From an uncultured Ruminococcus sp. (lineage in GTDB: Bacteria > Bacillota > Clostridia > Oscillospirales > Ruminococcaceae): a DNA stretch of 64,000 bases. The stretch's first letter is position 1; the number at the start of each line of letters is the position of its first letter. Under the pieces are notes generated by a model that was not told where the DNA came from, searched no databases, and saw nothing but the letters and a program-made list of their open reading frames with translations. Location: the NCBI GenBank assembly GCA_910584195.1, contig CAJTYV010000006.1, forward strand, positions 1 through 64,000, written 5' to 3'. The translations under genes were made by a program, and so were the position numbers. Below are positions 34,222 to 42,323 of the stretch, one piece after another.

Positions 34222-34488
34222 TTAGCAGCCTAAACCGCCGCCGTTAACAAGCCGTTTTTTCAGCGTACTTGCGGCAAGCTGAGATATATATATACGTTTT
34301 TTTGTGACGATAAAAGTTTTTGGCAGCTCATAAGTGGCTAAAAACAGCTTTTTTTCCTTTTCAGCCTTATCAAGGAGCTTTTTAGTGCAGTCTTTTACCG
34401 TAGTGTTGTCCATATCGAAAATGCCGACTATCTCACGGACATCCACAGAATAATTATTGCCTATATGAAGATACACGGTTTTTTTCAT
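34222..34488 (-). CDS. remB: RemB-like DUF370 protein
   Basis: An 88-aa small DNA-binding protein of the DUF370/RemA-RemB family, located between recF and gyrB as in B. subtilis (YaaB). Key parts: VYLHIGNNYSVDVREIVGIFDMDNTTV and, near the end, FIVTKKRIYISQLAASTLKKRL ('S..S.aTLkkR' signature). ATG 34488 gives the usual start 'MYiHlG...'; a further upstream ATG adds ten residues with no match. RemA relatives activate matrix operons; the target of RemB-like proteins in this lineage is unknown. Confidence 0.88.
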   Translation of the reverse strand: MKKTVYLHIGNNYSVDVREIVGIFDMDNTTVKDCTKKLLDKAEKEKKLFLATYELPKTFIVTKKRIYISQLAASTLKKRLVNGGGLGC

Positions 34489-34521
34489 TGAACACATCCC
34501 ATTGCCGCTTAGCAGCATAAT

Positions 34522-35637
34522 TTATCTTAAAGTTCCTCCGCTGATATGCAGAATTTTTCCATGTATTTCGGGCAGCAATGCACTTTCGTTGGGAGTTGTT
34601 ATAAAAACCTGCATATCCTTGATTATTTCAAACACGAACCGCTGACGATTTTCGTCAAGTTCACCCATTACATCGTCCAGAAATACTACGGGAGCGTCTT
34701 TGCTGCGGCTCATGAAAATTTCAGCCTGAGCAAGCTTCATAACCAACGCGGCAGACTTTATCTGTCCCTGAGAGCCGTAATCCTTCGCGCTCACGCCATT
34801 TATCCTTACTATTATTTCGTCACGATTGACACCCGAATGCGTAGAACCCGTTCGTATATCATATTCGGCAGTCTCACGAAGCTTGTTATAATATTTTTCC
34901 TGAGCCGCCTCATTGCACGGCAATTCAAAATCCTCTGACTTGTAAACGTTTGATCTGTATTCAAGTTCTAATATTTCAGTTCCTCCCGAAATGGCGGAAT
35001 AAAGCCGTCCGCATATTTCATTTATTTTACGGACGTATTCATTTCGCATATATGAGATCAGCGCACCCTCGTGAGCCGCCTGTCTGTCCCATATTTCGAG
35101 AACGTCAGCGGACGCATTCCCCTGCATTATGGATTTTAGCAGAGCGTTGCGCTGATTCATGACGGCGTTGTTTTTGTTGATATGAACAACAAAAAGAGGA
35201 TTTAGCTGAGAAGCCGCCATATCAATGAAATTTCTTCTTTTTTCGGGCGCACCCTTGATAATATCCACATCATCGGGTATAAATGCAATGCACTTGAACA
35301 CATCGAACAATGCTCTTGTACCCTTCTGTTTTACGCCGTTTAATGCAATATTTTTAATTATATTAGACGACTTCAGCATTTCAAACTCTATTTTCTGCTC
35401 GCGAACGACATCTCTTATTTTTATTTTAGAAGTCATCCGGCTGCCGTTCAAATCAATATAATCCCGCTCTTTAGAGCCGCGGAAGCTCCTGCATCCCGAT
35501 AATATCCATAAAGCCTCAAGCAGATTCGTTTTTCCCTGTGCGTTTGCTCCTACTATGATATTATATTTCAAGTCAGGAGCAAAAGATATATCCGATAAAT
35601 TCTTGAATCCGTCTATTTCAGCGTAGGTTATAACCAC
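34522..35637 (-). CDS. recF: RecF recombination mediator
   Basis: A 371-aa SMC-like ATPase that helps load RecA at gapped DNA. Walker A is NIIVGANAQGKTNLLEALW; the ABC-type signature region is KDYGSQGQIKSAALVMKLAQ; Walker B is APVVFLDDVMGELDENR, followed by FITTPNES. All are at family positions. ATG 35637 with AAGGAGG upstream. It lies between the S4 gene and remB in the standard dnaA-dnaN-S4-recF-remB-gyrB order. Confidence 0.97.
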   Translation of the reverse strand: MVITYAEIDGFKNLSDISFAPDLKYNIIVGANAQGKTNLLEALWILSGCRSFRGSKERDYIDLNGSRMTSKIKIRDVVREQKIEFEMLKSSNIIKNIALNGVKQKGTRALFDVFKCIAFIPDDVDIIKGAPEKRRNFIDMAASQLNPLFVVHINKNNAVMNQRNALLKSIMQGNASADVLEIWDRQAAHEGALISYMRNEYVRKINEICGRLYSAISGGTEILELEYRSNVYKSEDFELPCNEAAQEKYYNKLRETAEYDIRTGSTHSGVNRDEIIVRINGVSAKDYGSQGQIKSAALVMKLAQAEIFMSRSKDAPVVFLDDVMGELDENRQRFVFEIIKDMQVFITTPNESALLPEIHGKILHISGGTLR

Positions 35638-35689
35638 AAAAGCCTCCTTGTTTGCTCACGTAAAGGTGACTCTGACCCATTTACATACT

Positions 35690-35920
35690 TCACGCCGTTT
35701 CCGCAGCTTCGACAGTAACTTCCCCAATGCCGTCAACTGCAACAGTATCTCCGGGTCTGATTTTTTTTCCTCTCATAGTACAGACGTCTCCGTTCACCTT
35801 AACCTTACCGTCTTGCACGAGCATTTTTGCCTCGCCGCCCGAACCTGTTAAAGCAGCGAATTTCAGAAGAGCATCGAGCTTTATAAATTCCGTAGTAATA
35901 TGAACCGTATTTTCAGTCAT
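35690..35920 (-). CDS. yaaA: S4-domain RNA-binding protein (YaaA/RlbA)
   Basis: A 76-aa protein consisting almost only of an S4 domain (FIKLDALLKFAALTGSGGEAKMLVQDGKVKVNGDVCTMRGKKIRPGDTVAVDG, in continuous frame). Its place between dnaN and recF is the YaaA position of B. subtilis. Proteins of this family bind structured RNA and have been linked to ribosome assembly. Length and motif are normal. It is separated from dnaN by a small membrane-protein gene, which is unusual for this operon. Confidence 0.93.
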   Translation of the reverse strand: MTENTVHITTEFIKLDALLKFAALTGSGGEAKMLVQDGKVKVNGDVCTMRGKKIRPGDTVAVDGIGEVTVEAAETA

Positions 35921-35948
35921 GGCGACCGCCTTTCATCAGAAATATTTT

Positions 35949-36398
35949 TTACTTATTTTTCGCAACTCTGCCTTTTTCGTTTATGAAATATTTTTCAGAA
36001 AGCTCAGGGTTTATCTCCGCAAGAGCATCAAAATAACCGGGATTTGAAGATGCGATCTTGTGAGTATAGGAAACTTCCGTTCTCATTTTATGAGCAAAAC
36101 TTTCGTTTACCTCCATAATTTCGGCAGCGGCTCCGGGATTCTGAACGCAGTAAGTGAGGGCGTAATTCGCCTTTGTTTCTATATTTTTTCGTCCGTTTGT
36201 TTCGGCTATCTTATCAGGGATAACCTTTCCCACATAAAAGTACAGAGCAAGACCGATAATAACAAGTATAACTCCGACAACAACGTTGACCGTGATCTTT
36301 GCTATACCAAAAATCGCAAACAATGCTGCGGCAAGATTTATTCCTACCGAGCATAATGTTGCAAGCGGTGAAAAAGTATAATATTTATAAAAAAACAT
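35949..36398 (-). CDS. Hypothetical two-span membrane protein, 149 aa
   Basis: Two hydrophobic spans (LATLCSVGINLAAALFAIFGIA and VNVVVGVILVIIGLALYFYVGKVIP, residues 12-60), then a cytoplasmic helical tail (NGRKNIETKANYALTYCVQNPGAAAEIMEVNESFAHK..., ending in NPELSEKYFINEKGRVAKNK). It has an AAGGAGAG ribosome site. I do not recognise the family. It is inserted between dnaN and the S4 gene in an otherwise conserved order, so it is likely lineage-specific and co-transcribed with replication genes. Confidence 0.7.
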   Translation of the reverse strand: MFFYKYYTFSPLATLCSVGINLAAALFAIFGIAKITVNVVVGVILVIIGLALYFYVGKVIPDKIAETNGRKNIETKANYALTYCVQNPGAAAEIMEVNESFAHKMRTEVSYTHKIASSNPGYFDALAEINPELSEKYFINEKGRVAKNK

Positions 36399-36411
36399 TT
36401 TAACTCTCCTT

Positions 36412-37515
36412 TTAATTTTTCAGTTGGATAGGCATTACAAGAAAGATATAACTCTCCCCCATTGGCGGAAGGATCTCTATTACTTTCATAGCGCCGTTAA
36501 GTCGTATACGGACTTTATCGCCCTCGGCAGCCTTCAGAGCTTCAAGAACAAGACGGTTGTTGAAGCCTATCGTAACAGTTTCGCCGGTAATATCCGCAGA
36601 TATAGCGTCATTTACCTTACCTATACCGGTTTTGCAGCTTATTTTCATAACTCCGCCGCCTATCTCGCATCTAACCGGAGCTTTGTTTTTTTCGTTGATA
36701 ATAAGCGAACATCTTTCGAGAGAAGCTGAAAAATCTTTCTTGCTCACAAAAATTTCCGTTTTATGACCGTTTGGAATACTCATCTTATAATTATGAAAAG
36801 CTCCCTCAAGAAGTCTTGAAATAACAAAAAATCTGTTTATCTCAAAAATTATATGCCTGTCGTTTACGCTGATGGTGCAGTTTTCGGAGCTGTCATCGCG
36901 TATAAGCGTGGAAACCTCCTGCAATGCTTTTTTAGGAACTACAAAATTGAATTTTTCTTCATTATTGATAGCTTCGGTTCTGATAGCGAGTCTGAATCCG
37001 TCTATTGCTACGAGGGTAAACGTTCCGTTTTCAATATCGAAAAGTTCTCCGGTAAAAATAGGCTTACTTTCGTTCTGAGAGACTGCGTATCCCGTCATAT
37101 TTATCATAGAGCGGAGAATATTCTGAGGAACCGTAAAGCTTCTTTTAGCATCCACTACGGGAAGATCGGGGTATTCTTCTGCGGACATAACAGAAAAAGT
37201 ACATTCTGTCGCTTCGGAAGAAATTCGGACAGTATTATTTACGTCAATTTCAACCTTTATATCCTCACCTGCCATTTTTTTCGTAAACTCGCTGAAAAGC
37301 CTTGCATCTACTACGAATTCGCAATTGTCGTTTGTCTCTGCTTGTATTGTAGTTTTTATGCCCATTTCAAGATTGTATGCGGTAAGCTCGACATTGCCGG
37401 GTATTACCTTTACCTTAATGCCTTCAAGCGCCTGAATTGTGGATTTCTGAGGAACTGCTCTTGAAACGTTGCTTATAGCTTCGCTGAGTTCCGATTTTCT
37501 GCATATAAAGTTCAT
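36412..37515 (-). CDS. dnaN: DNA polymerase III sliding clamp (beta)
   Basis: A 367-aa beta clamp, which encircles DNA and tethers polymerase. Three repeated clamp domains are recognisable: MNFICRKSELSEAISNVSRAVPQKSTIQALEGIKV at the N-terminus, the middle TFTLVAIDGFRLAIRTEAI, and the C-terminal ending EILPPMGESYIFLVMPIQL (equivalent to the usual '...YLVLPvRl'). It follows dnaA after a 650-base gap that holds the DNA-unwinding part of oriC. Confidence 0.97.
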   Translation of the reverse strand: MNFICRKSELSEAISNVSRAVPQKSTIQALEGIKVKVIPGNVELTAYNLEMGIKTTIQAETNDNCEFVVDARLFSEFTKKMAGEDIKVEIDVNNTVRISSEATECTFSVMSAEEYPDLPVVDAKRSFTVPQNILRSMINMTGYAVSQNESKPIFTGELFDIENGTFTLVAIDGFRLAIRTEAINNEEKFNFVVPKKALQEVSTLIRDDSSENCTISVNDRHIIFEINRFFVISRLLEGAFHNYKMSIPNGHKTEIFVSKKDFSASLERCSLIINEKNKAPVRCEIGGGVMKISCKTGIGKVNDAISADITGETVTIGFNNRLVLEALKAAEGDKVRIRLNGAMKVIEILPPMGESYIFLVMPIQLKN

Positions 37516-38166
37516 TTAAAGATTGCCTCCGTTTAAGTTGGTTTAATTAGGTTTAAGCAAATGCGGATACAGGTATTTGAGTTTAGATGTTCAGTCTTTC
37601 CGTTAAGTAAGCTTAATAATGATGTGATAAGCTATGATTAATCTGAAATAAAATATGAGCAAGAAAAAGGAAATGAAAAATAATAAGATAAGTATATAAA
37701 TATATAGTCGTAGTAGTAGGGGGTGTTGAAAAGTCAGTATGTCCGTTTTTTACCTGTAATTCGCCGATAGCTCGTCCACAGACAACTGTTGCTAAAATGT
37801 TCGATGTGTTAAAAACTGCGGCAGAGCATGTTTTTTATGTGGAATCGGTTTATGATTGTGGAGTTGAAGTTTATGAAAAGTGGATAAATATGTGGAATAC
37901 GGGAATCTGATTTAATTTTTTATGATTTTCTTGCACAGTTTGTTAGTTGTTGAAAAGTTCATACGGTTTAAAATCCGGAATTATCATTAATTTATATTTC
38001 CTTTATTTCCCCGTATTTCAAAATATTATGGGATTTTATTTTTCAACCGAACTTTAAACACTCTGTTGAAAACTCGGTTGAAAGTTTCGGAATTAACGTT
38101 TTCAACAATAAAAAGCGGTTGGAAACAGGTTGAAAAATCCATTGATTTTCTCAATGGAATGCCGGG
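37516..38166. other. oriC, dnaA-dnaN intergenic part
   Basis: No gene lies in these 651 bases. DnaA-box-like 9-mers occur on both strands: TGTTGAAAA at 37724, 37948 and 38064, TTTTCAACA at 38099, TGTTAAAAA 37807, TGTGGAATC 37838, AGTGGATAA 37879, TGTGGAATA 37891. With the unwinding element at 37670-37732 this is the core origin, in the same place as the unwinding half of B. subtilis oriC. Confidence 0.85.
37670..37732 (-). other. Origin unwinding element: DnaA box, G/C tract, DnaA-trios, AT-rich tract
   Basis: On the plus strand: AT-rich AATAATAAGATAAGTATATAAATATA, then TAG-TCG-TAG-TAG-TAG (37705-37719), a G tract (37719-37723) and TGTTGAAAA (37724-37732). Read on the minus strand this is box TTTTCAACA, C5, trios and AT-rich DNA. 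That is the order of the B. subtilis basal unwinding system, in which DnaA spreads from the box along TAG-type trios and opens the duplex. Confidence 0.82.
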
Positions 38167-39540
38167 TCACCCTTTGCTCTTGTCACGTATATTTTTTATA
38201 ATGTCGTTTACAAGATTATTCAGATTTGCGTCTTTCTGAATTGCCGCAACAACGCTGTTTACAGAGTATACAATAGTAGAATGGTCGCGTCCGCCGAATT
38301 CGGTTCCGATCGAGGCAAGCGGCATGTCTGTTATTTCACGAACCACATATATGGCAACCTTACGGGCTATAGAGATCTGCTGCGAACGTTTGTTAGAGCG
38401 CAGATCTTCCGGCGATACGCCGTATACCGTGGAAACTTCGCTGATAATTTTTTCAACTGTTATCGGAATAGGCTGTTCGTCTGTCAGAACGTCTCTGATA
38501 ACGCTCTGAGCCATTGAAATAGTTATGGGACTTCCCGCAAAATGGTTAAGAGCTTTAAGGCGTATCACAGCTCCCTCTAACTGACGGATATTTGATTTTA
38601 GGCGGTTTGCCATGAATTCCGAGACTTCCGAAGGCATTTTCAGATCGAGCAGTTCGCTTTTTCTGGTGATGATAGCGAGACGTGTTTCAAAATCCGGCGC
38701 GGAAATATCGGCGATAAGTCCGCCTTCAAATCGTGTTCTCAGACGCGCCTCAAGTGTGATAAGCTCTTTCGGCGGTTTATCGGAAGTAATGACTATCTGC
38801 TTGCCCTCCTGATGAAGCTTATAGAATGTGTGGAAAAATTCCTCCTGCATACGTTCTTTTCCGGCAAGAAATTGTATATCGTCGATAAGGAGCATATCGG
38901 CGTTTCTGTATTTTTCATGAAAATCGGAGATCTGATTTTTTTGTATTGCTGCTATAAGATCGTTTCCGAAGGTTTCGCTTGTTGTATATACGATGTTGTA
39001 TTCCGGGCGTGTGTTTCTGACCTCGTTTGCGATAGCGGTAATAAGGTGAGTTTTGCCCATTCCCGACGGACCGTAGATAAACAAAGGGTTATATCCCGAT
39101 ATTTCGTGTTCTCCGCAGTTTTTTGCCACTGATTTACTGCATGCGAGGGCAAAGCTGTTTGAAGGTCCCTCGATGAAAGTATCAAAAGTATAATCGTAAT
39201 TTGCAAATTTATATGTTTTTTCCAGCTCGGCATTTTTCTTTTCCAGTTCGGCTTCGGTGGGAACAGGTGTGGGAGTATCGGGCGAATCTGATTCAACATT
39301 AATTATAATATTTACATTAAGTCCGAGCAAATTGAGAAATGCGTCTGTCAAAACGGAAGCGTAAGTACCCATAACTATATTTTTCTGAAATTCTGTACCC
39401 ACGCTGAATATTGCGTTTGAACCGTCGAAATTTACGGGTGTAAGGGGATCAATCCATGTTTTTATTCCGATAGCGGGGATCTTACCGTTTTCAAGGCAGT
39501 ATTGCTTTACATTATCAAATAATTCTTTGAATGAATTCAT
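38167..39540 (-). CDS. dnaA: Replication initiator DnaA
   Basis: A 457-aa initiator ATPase. Domain I is residues 1-85, a Pro/Thr-rich linker (SDSPDTPTPVPTEAELEKK) is domain II. Domain III has Walker A GPSGMGKTHL, Walker B MLLIDDIQFL, sensor I VITSDKPPKEL and the Arg-finger region LRTRFEGGL. Domain IV carries the DNA-binding signature GGRDHSTIVYSV. ATG 39540 follows GGAGGTC. The DNA-contacting signature is canonical, yet the boxes around the gene are mostly TTTTCAACA. Transcription runs away from the upstream box cluster. Confidence 0.98.
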   Translation of the reverse strand: MNSFKELFDNVKQYCLENGKIPAIGIKTWIDPLTPVNFDGSNAIFSVGTEFQKNIVMGTYASVLTDAFLNLLGLNVNIIINVESDSPDTPTPVPTEAELEKKNAELEKTYKFANYDYTFDTFIEGPSNSFALACSKSVAKNCGEHEISGYNPLFIYGPSGMGKTHLITAIANEVRNTRPEYNIVYTTSETFGNDLIAAIQKNQISDFHEKYRNADMLLIDDIQFLAGKERMQEEFFHTFYKLHQEGKQIVITSDKPPKELITLEARLRTRFEGGLIADISAPDFETRLAIITRKSELLDLKMPSEVSEFMANRLKSNIRQLEGAVIRLKALNHFAGSPITISMAQSVIRDVLTDEQPIPITVEKIISEVSTVYGVSPEDLRSNKRSQQISIARKVAIYVVREITDMPLASIGTEFGGRDHSTIVYSVNSVVAAIQKDANLNNLVNDIIKNIRDKSKG

Positions 39541-39610
39541 TTTTGACCTCCGTAGAAGAATTAGGGAGAAATTTCAAAATAACGATACTCTCCTATAATA
39601 ATATAATAAC

Positions 39611-39639
39611 ATTATAGCATAGATTTGTTGAAAAAGCAA
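39611..39639 (-). promoter_or_regulatory. dnaA promoter with embedded DnaA box
   Basis: Minus strand TTGCTT (39639-39634), 17 bases, TATAAT (39616-39611). The box TGTTGAAAA (39626-39634) fills the upstream part of the spacer and touches the -35, so DnaA could repress its own gene. Confidence 0.65.
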
Positions 39640-39840
39640 GCGATTAGTATAAAAAAAACATAGAAAAAAGGCATGATTTCAACAGCTCTTTTGACACTTT
39701 GTTGAAAACACTGTTGAATCAACTCTTCAATGTGGAAAAAAGGTTAGTTTCAGCATGATGAACTAAGTCGCATGCTGTTGAAAAATATCAAATCTACATA
39801 AAACCGACAGGTTTTTAACATTGGATTCAACTTTTCAACA
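39626..39840. other. oriC, DnaA-box cluster upstream of dnaA
   Basis: Eight box-like 9-mers in 215 bases: TGTTGAAAA at 39626, 39700 and 39776, ATTTCAACA 39676, TGTTGAATC 39712, TGTGGAAAA 39731, TTTTTAACA 39812 and TTTTCAACA 39832. One matches the consensus TTWTNCACA; most carry CAACA instead of CCACA. This is the second half of a bipartite origin flanking dnaA. The rest of 39541-40204 holds only the repeat copy and the rpmH promoter. Confidence 0.8.
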
Positions 39841-39918
39841 TCGCTTTGTCCGTAATAATGTTAGGAAAATATATAATTGGCGGTTTGAAATTGCATCAAG
39901 TACACACATAGCCAATGT

Positions 39919-40016
39919 TTCCGGTTTACTGCCGTAATCAGTCGGAGATCGTGTCTCCGACTGAATCTAAAGATGTTCACTGTCTAAGAGATGGAAGACA
40001 TTGTCTGAGGTTATAG
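39919..40016 (-). repeat. Dispersed repeat, copy 1 (inverted, diverged)
   Basis: Reverse complement of the repeats at 53862 and 59636, from CCGGTTTAC to GGTTATAG. It keeps the hairpin AGTCGGAGATCGTGTCTCCGACT, the block TGAATCTAAAGATGTTC and the end GACATTGTCTGAGGTTAT, but is more diverged than the other two copies. Confidence 0.75.
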
Positions 40017-40105
40017 TGATTTAAATAGATTATACTAAAAAAACGTGATTTAATTGTTCAAAAGTATCAAATTTTATTTTTAGAAAAAAAAAAATTAAAA
40101 ATCCC

Positions 40106-40134
40106 TTGACATATTCCATATTTTGAAGTATAAT
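40106..40134 (+). promoter_or_regulatory. rpmH: rpmH promoter
   Basis: TTGACA, 17 bases, TATAAT. The leader contains a small hairpin, AAGAGCC-aaaa-GGCTCTC (40155-40173), ahead of the AGAGGAGG ribosome site. Confidence 0.88.
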
Positions 40135-40204
40135 CTTATAGTGTAATGTGTAAATAAGAGCCAAAAGGCTCTCTTATCCATTGTTGAGAGAGGAGGATTT
40201 TGAA

Positions 40205-40339
40205 ATGAAAAGAACATATCAGCCTAAGAAGCTTCACAGAAAAAAGGAGCACGGCTTTATGAAGAGAATGGCTACTAAGAACGGCAGAAAGGTTTTAGCT
40301 CGTAGAAGATCTAAGGGCAGAGCAAGATTAACTCACTGA
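40205..40339 (+). CDS. rpmH: Ribosomal protein L34
   Basis: A 44-residue basic protein that is part of the large ribosomal subunit. It begins MKRTYQPKKLHRKKEHGF and contains the universal RMATKNGRKVLARRRSKGR signature, ending in LTH. ATG 40205 follows AGAGGAGG. It is the first rightward gene from oriC, with its own strong promoter and a terminator just behind it that probably lowers expression of rnpA relative to L34. Confidence 0.98.
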   Translation: MKRTYQPKKLHRKKEHGFMKRMATKNGRKVLARRRSKGRARLTH

Positions 40340-40346
40340 CGATGCT

Positions 40347-40379
40347 GACCACAAAAATACGTTTTTGTGGTCTTTTTTG
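40347..40379 (+). terminator. Terminator/attenuator between rpmH and rnpA
   Basis: GACCACAAAAA-tac-GTTTTTGTGGTC followed by TTTTTTGTT. Read-through is needed for rnpA unless a promoter lies within 40380-40430. Confidence 0.92.
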
Positions 40380-40435
40380 TTAATCCCTTACTTCCATGCG
40401 GACATGTTTTATGTCCTGCTGAATCGGTATTGATT

Positions 40436-40792
40436 ATGCTGTATACTGTAATTTTAAAAGAAAACAAGGATTTTCTTGCCCTTTATAAAAAAGGGCGGTA
40501 TATCCCGTCAAAATACTCGGTGATCTATGTTAAGCCCAACGGCAGACCATTTAACCGTTTCGGGATCACCGCAGGAAAAAAAATAGGAAACGCCGTAGCT
40601 CGCAATCGCGCTAAAAGGCTTATTCGTCTCGCTTACCGAAACTCGGAGATAAAGCTGCCTGTCGGCATAGACATCGTTATTGTCGCAAGAAGCGGTATAC
40701 TCGGTATAAAATCCGATGAATACTGCGCTTATTTCGATAAATACGGCGTAATGGAAATAGATAAGGCGGTCAAGCTCTTGTTAAAAAAATGA
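40436..40792 (+). CDS. rnpA: Ribonuclease P protein component
   Basis: A 118-aa basic protein that assists the RNase P RNA in trimming tRNA 5' ends. The RNR signature reads KIGNAVARNRAKRLIRLAYR, and the N-terminal VILKENKDFLALYKKGRYI matches the family. I start at ATG 40436, giving 'MLYTVILKEN' and normal length; the frame is open further upstream but runs through the L34 terminator. No strong ribosome site precedes it, so translation may be weak. Its stop overlaps the ATG of yidD. Confidence 0.94.
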   Translation: MLYTVILKENKDFLALYKKGRYIPSKYSVIYVKPNGRPFNRFGITAGKKIGNAVARNRAKRLIRLAYRNSEIKLPVGIDIVIVARSGILGIKSDEYCAYFDKYGVMEIDKAVKLLLKK

Positions 40793-41088
40793 AATACTTA
40801 TTGATTACCCTGATAAAATTTTATCAGAAGGCTATATCGCCGCTTTTTCCGCCGAAATGCAAATACTATCCAACATGCAGCTGCTACGCTTTGACTGCCG
40901 TTAAAAGATTCGGAGCAATAAGAGGCGCTGCTTTAGCAGGATGGCGCATACTTCGGTGTAATCCATGGTCGCTGGGCGGGATAGATTACGTTCCCGAAAA
41001 ATTTACGTTTAAAGTAAAAAAATACGACTATGAAAATATTCACAGCGATACTGCCGCAGAAGAAAACGATACGGGCGGAAAAGTGTGA
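40789..41088 (+). CDS. yidD: YidD membrane-insertion factor
   Basis: A 99-aa member of the YidD (DUF37) family that aids membrane-protein insertion by YidC. The signature is complete: FYQKAISPLFPPKCKYYPTCSCYALTAVKRFGAIRGAALAGWRILRCNPWSLGGIDYVPE in continuous frame, with three conserved cysteines. It starts inside the rnpA stop codon (ATGA), so translation is coupled. A charged tail of about 25 residues (FKVKKYDYENIHSDTAAEEND) extends past the family core. Confidence 0.95.
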   Translation: MKYLLITLIKFYQKAISPLFPPKCKYYPTCSCYALTAVKRFGAIRGAALAGWRILRCNPWSLGGIDYVPEKFTFKVKKYDYENIHSDTAAEENDTGGKV

Positions 41089-41146
41089 AAGAGACGGTTT
41101 GGTTTTCTTTATTCGAATTTCCGCATCTGATTAGGAGAATTGTAAA

Positions 41147-42307
41147 TTGAATTCACTTTATGATATTATCGGTGTCCCTTTCGGATACCTTATGAGCTGG
41201 ATATATAAGCTCGTTCCGAATTACGCATTGGCTATAATTATCTTTACTCTTGTAACGAAGCTGCTGATGTTCCCTATCAATTACAAGACGCAAAAGGGAG
41301 CGGCGAGAATGCAGCTGCTTCAGCCTAAGCTGCAAAAGCTTCAGAAAAGCTTCTCAAATAATCCGACGCGTTTGCAGGAAGAGCAGCAAAAGCTTTATCA
41401 GGAGGAGGGCATAAACCCGATGGGTTCCTGTTTGCCCGCTTTTGTACAGATGTTTCTGCTGTTCGGTGTTATCGACGTTGTATACAAGCCGATAACACAT
41501 ATTCTTCACATAACGAAATCCATACGCACAGCCGCCATATCAAAGGCTTCCGAGCTTGCTGAGAAATTCGGCGATGTAAACGGCGGAAACGCCATAACTA
41601 ACGGCAATCTCCGAAATGAGCTTCTGACAATGGAAACGCTTACTAAGCATCCCGACGAGTTTAATAATTTCGGAGAAAATTTCAGGGATGTAGTATCGAA
41701 TTTTTCAGAGAATTTCTCGGTCTTTGGCGCAAATCTTGGAAAGACGCCTACTCTTCACCCTGATGTCTGGAACAGCGAAGCGGTCATTCTTATGTTAATA
41801 CCGTTTCTTGCAGGTCTTTCACAGCTTCTTGTGTCGCTTTACTCTATGATACATCAGAAAAAAGTAAATCCCACAGCTCAGGCAGGCGGAGGCTGTATGA
41901 CAGTTATGATGCTTCTGATGCCGATCGTATCTATATGGTTTGCTTTTGAAGTTCCCGCGGGCGTTGGCTTTTATTGGATATGGTCGTCTATATTTTCATT
42001 CCTCGTTACGCTTTCTCTGAATCTTTACTTCAATAAGGATAGAATTGTTGCAATGAATGAGAAAGAAAAGGAAAAGGCTCGTATCTACGCTGAAAAACAT
42101 CCTGAAAAGAAAACCTTTATGCAGAGAATGCTTGAACAGCAGGCGGCTCTTGAGCAGCAGAACGGCACATCCGTAAATAATTCGGGTGAGAAATTGTCAC
42201 GTTCCGAGCAGAATAAGCAGAATCGTGACTCAATTAATGAAGCAAGACGTAAAATGGCTGAAAAATATGGCGATATTTACGATGAAAGCAGCGAAAGCGA
42301 TGATTAA
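41147..42307 (+). CDS. yidC: YidC/SpoIIIJ membrane protein insertase
   Basis: A 386-aa insertase. Start is TTG 41147, after TTAGGAGAA. The first span and the RNA/substrate groove region are recognisable: YALAIIIFTLVTKLLMFPINYKTQKGAARMQLLQPKLQKLQKSF, then NPMGSCLPAFVQMFLLFGVIDVVYKP, and the later spans GCMTVMMLLMPIVSIWFAFEVPAGVGFYWIWSSIFSF (strings are continuous). The usual positively charged groove residue is in the first TM2-equivalent segment (KMFP-like context). A charged cytoplasmic tail follows. The extracellular loop (residues 120-215) is longer than in B. subtilis. Confidence 0.95.
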   Translation: MNSLYDIIGVPFGYLMSWIYKLVPNYALAIIIFTLVTKLLMFPINYKTQKGAARMQLLQPKLQKLQKSFSNNPTRLQEEQQKLYQEEGINPMGSCLPAFVQMFLLFGVIDVVYKPITHILHITKSIRTAAISKASELAEKFGDVNGGNAITNGNLRNELLTMETLTKHPDEFNNFGENFRDVVSNFSENFSVFGANLGKTPTLHPDVWNSEAVILMLIPFLAGLSQLLVSLYSMIHQKKVNPTAQAGGGCMTVMMLLMPIVSIWFAFEVPAGVGFYWIWSSIFSFLVTLSLNLYFNKDRIVAMNEKEKEKARIYAEKHPEKKTFMQRMLEQQAALEQQNGTSVNNSGEKLSRSEQNKQNRDSINEARRKMAEKYGDIYDESSESDD

Positions 42308-42323
42308 TAAGGGAGGCAATAAT

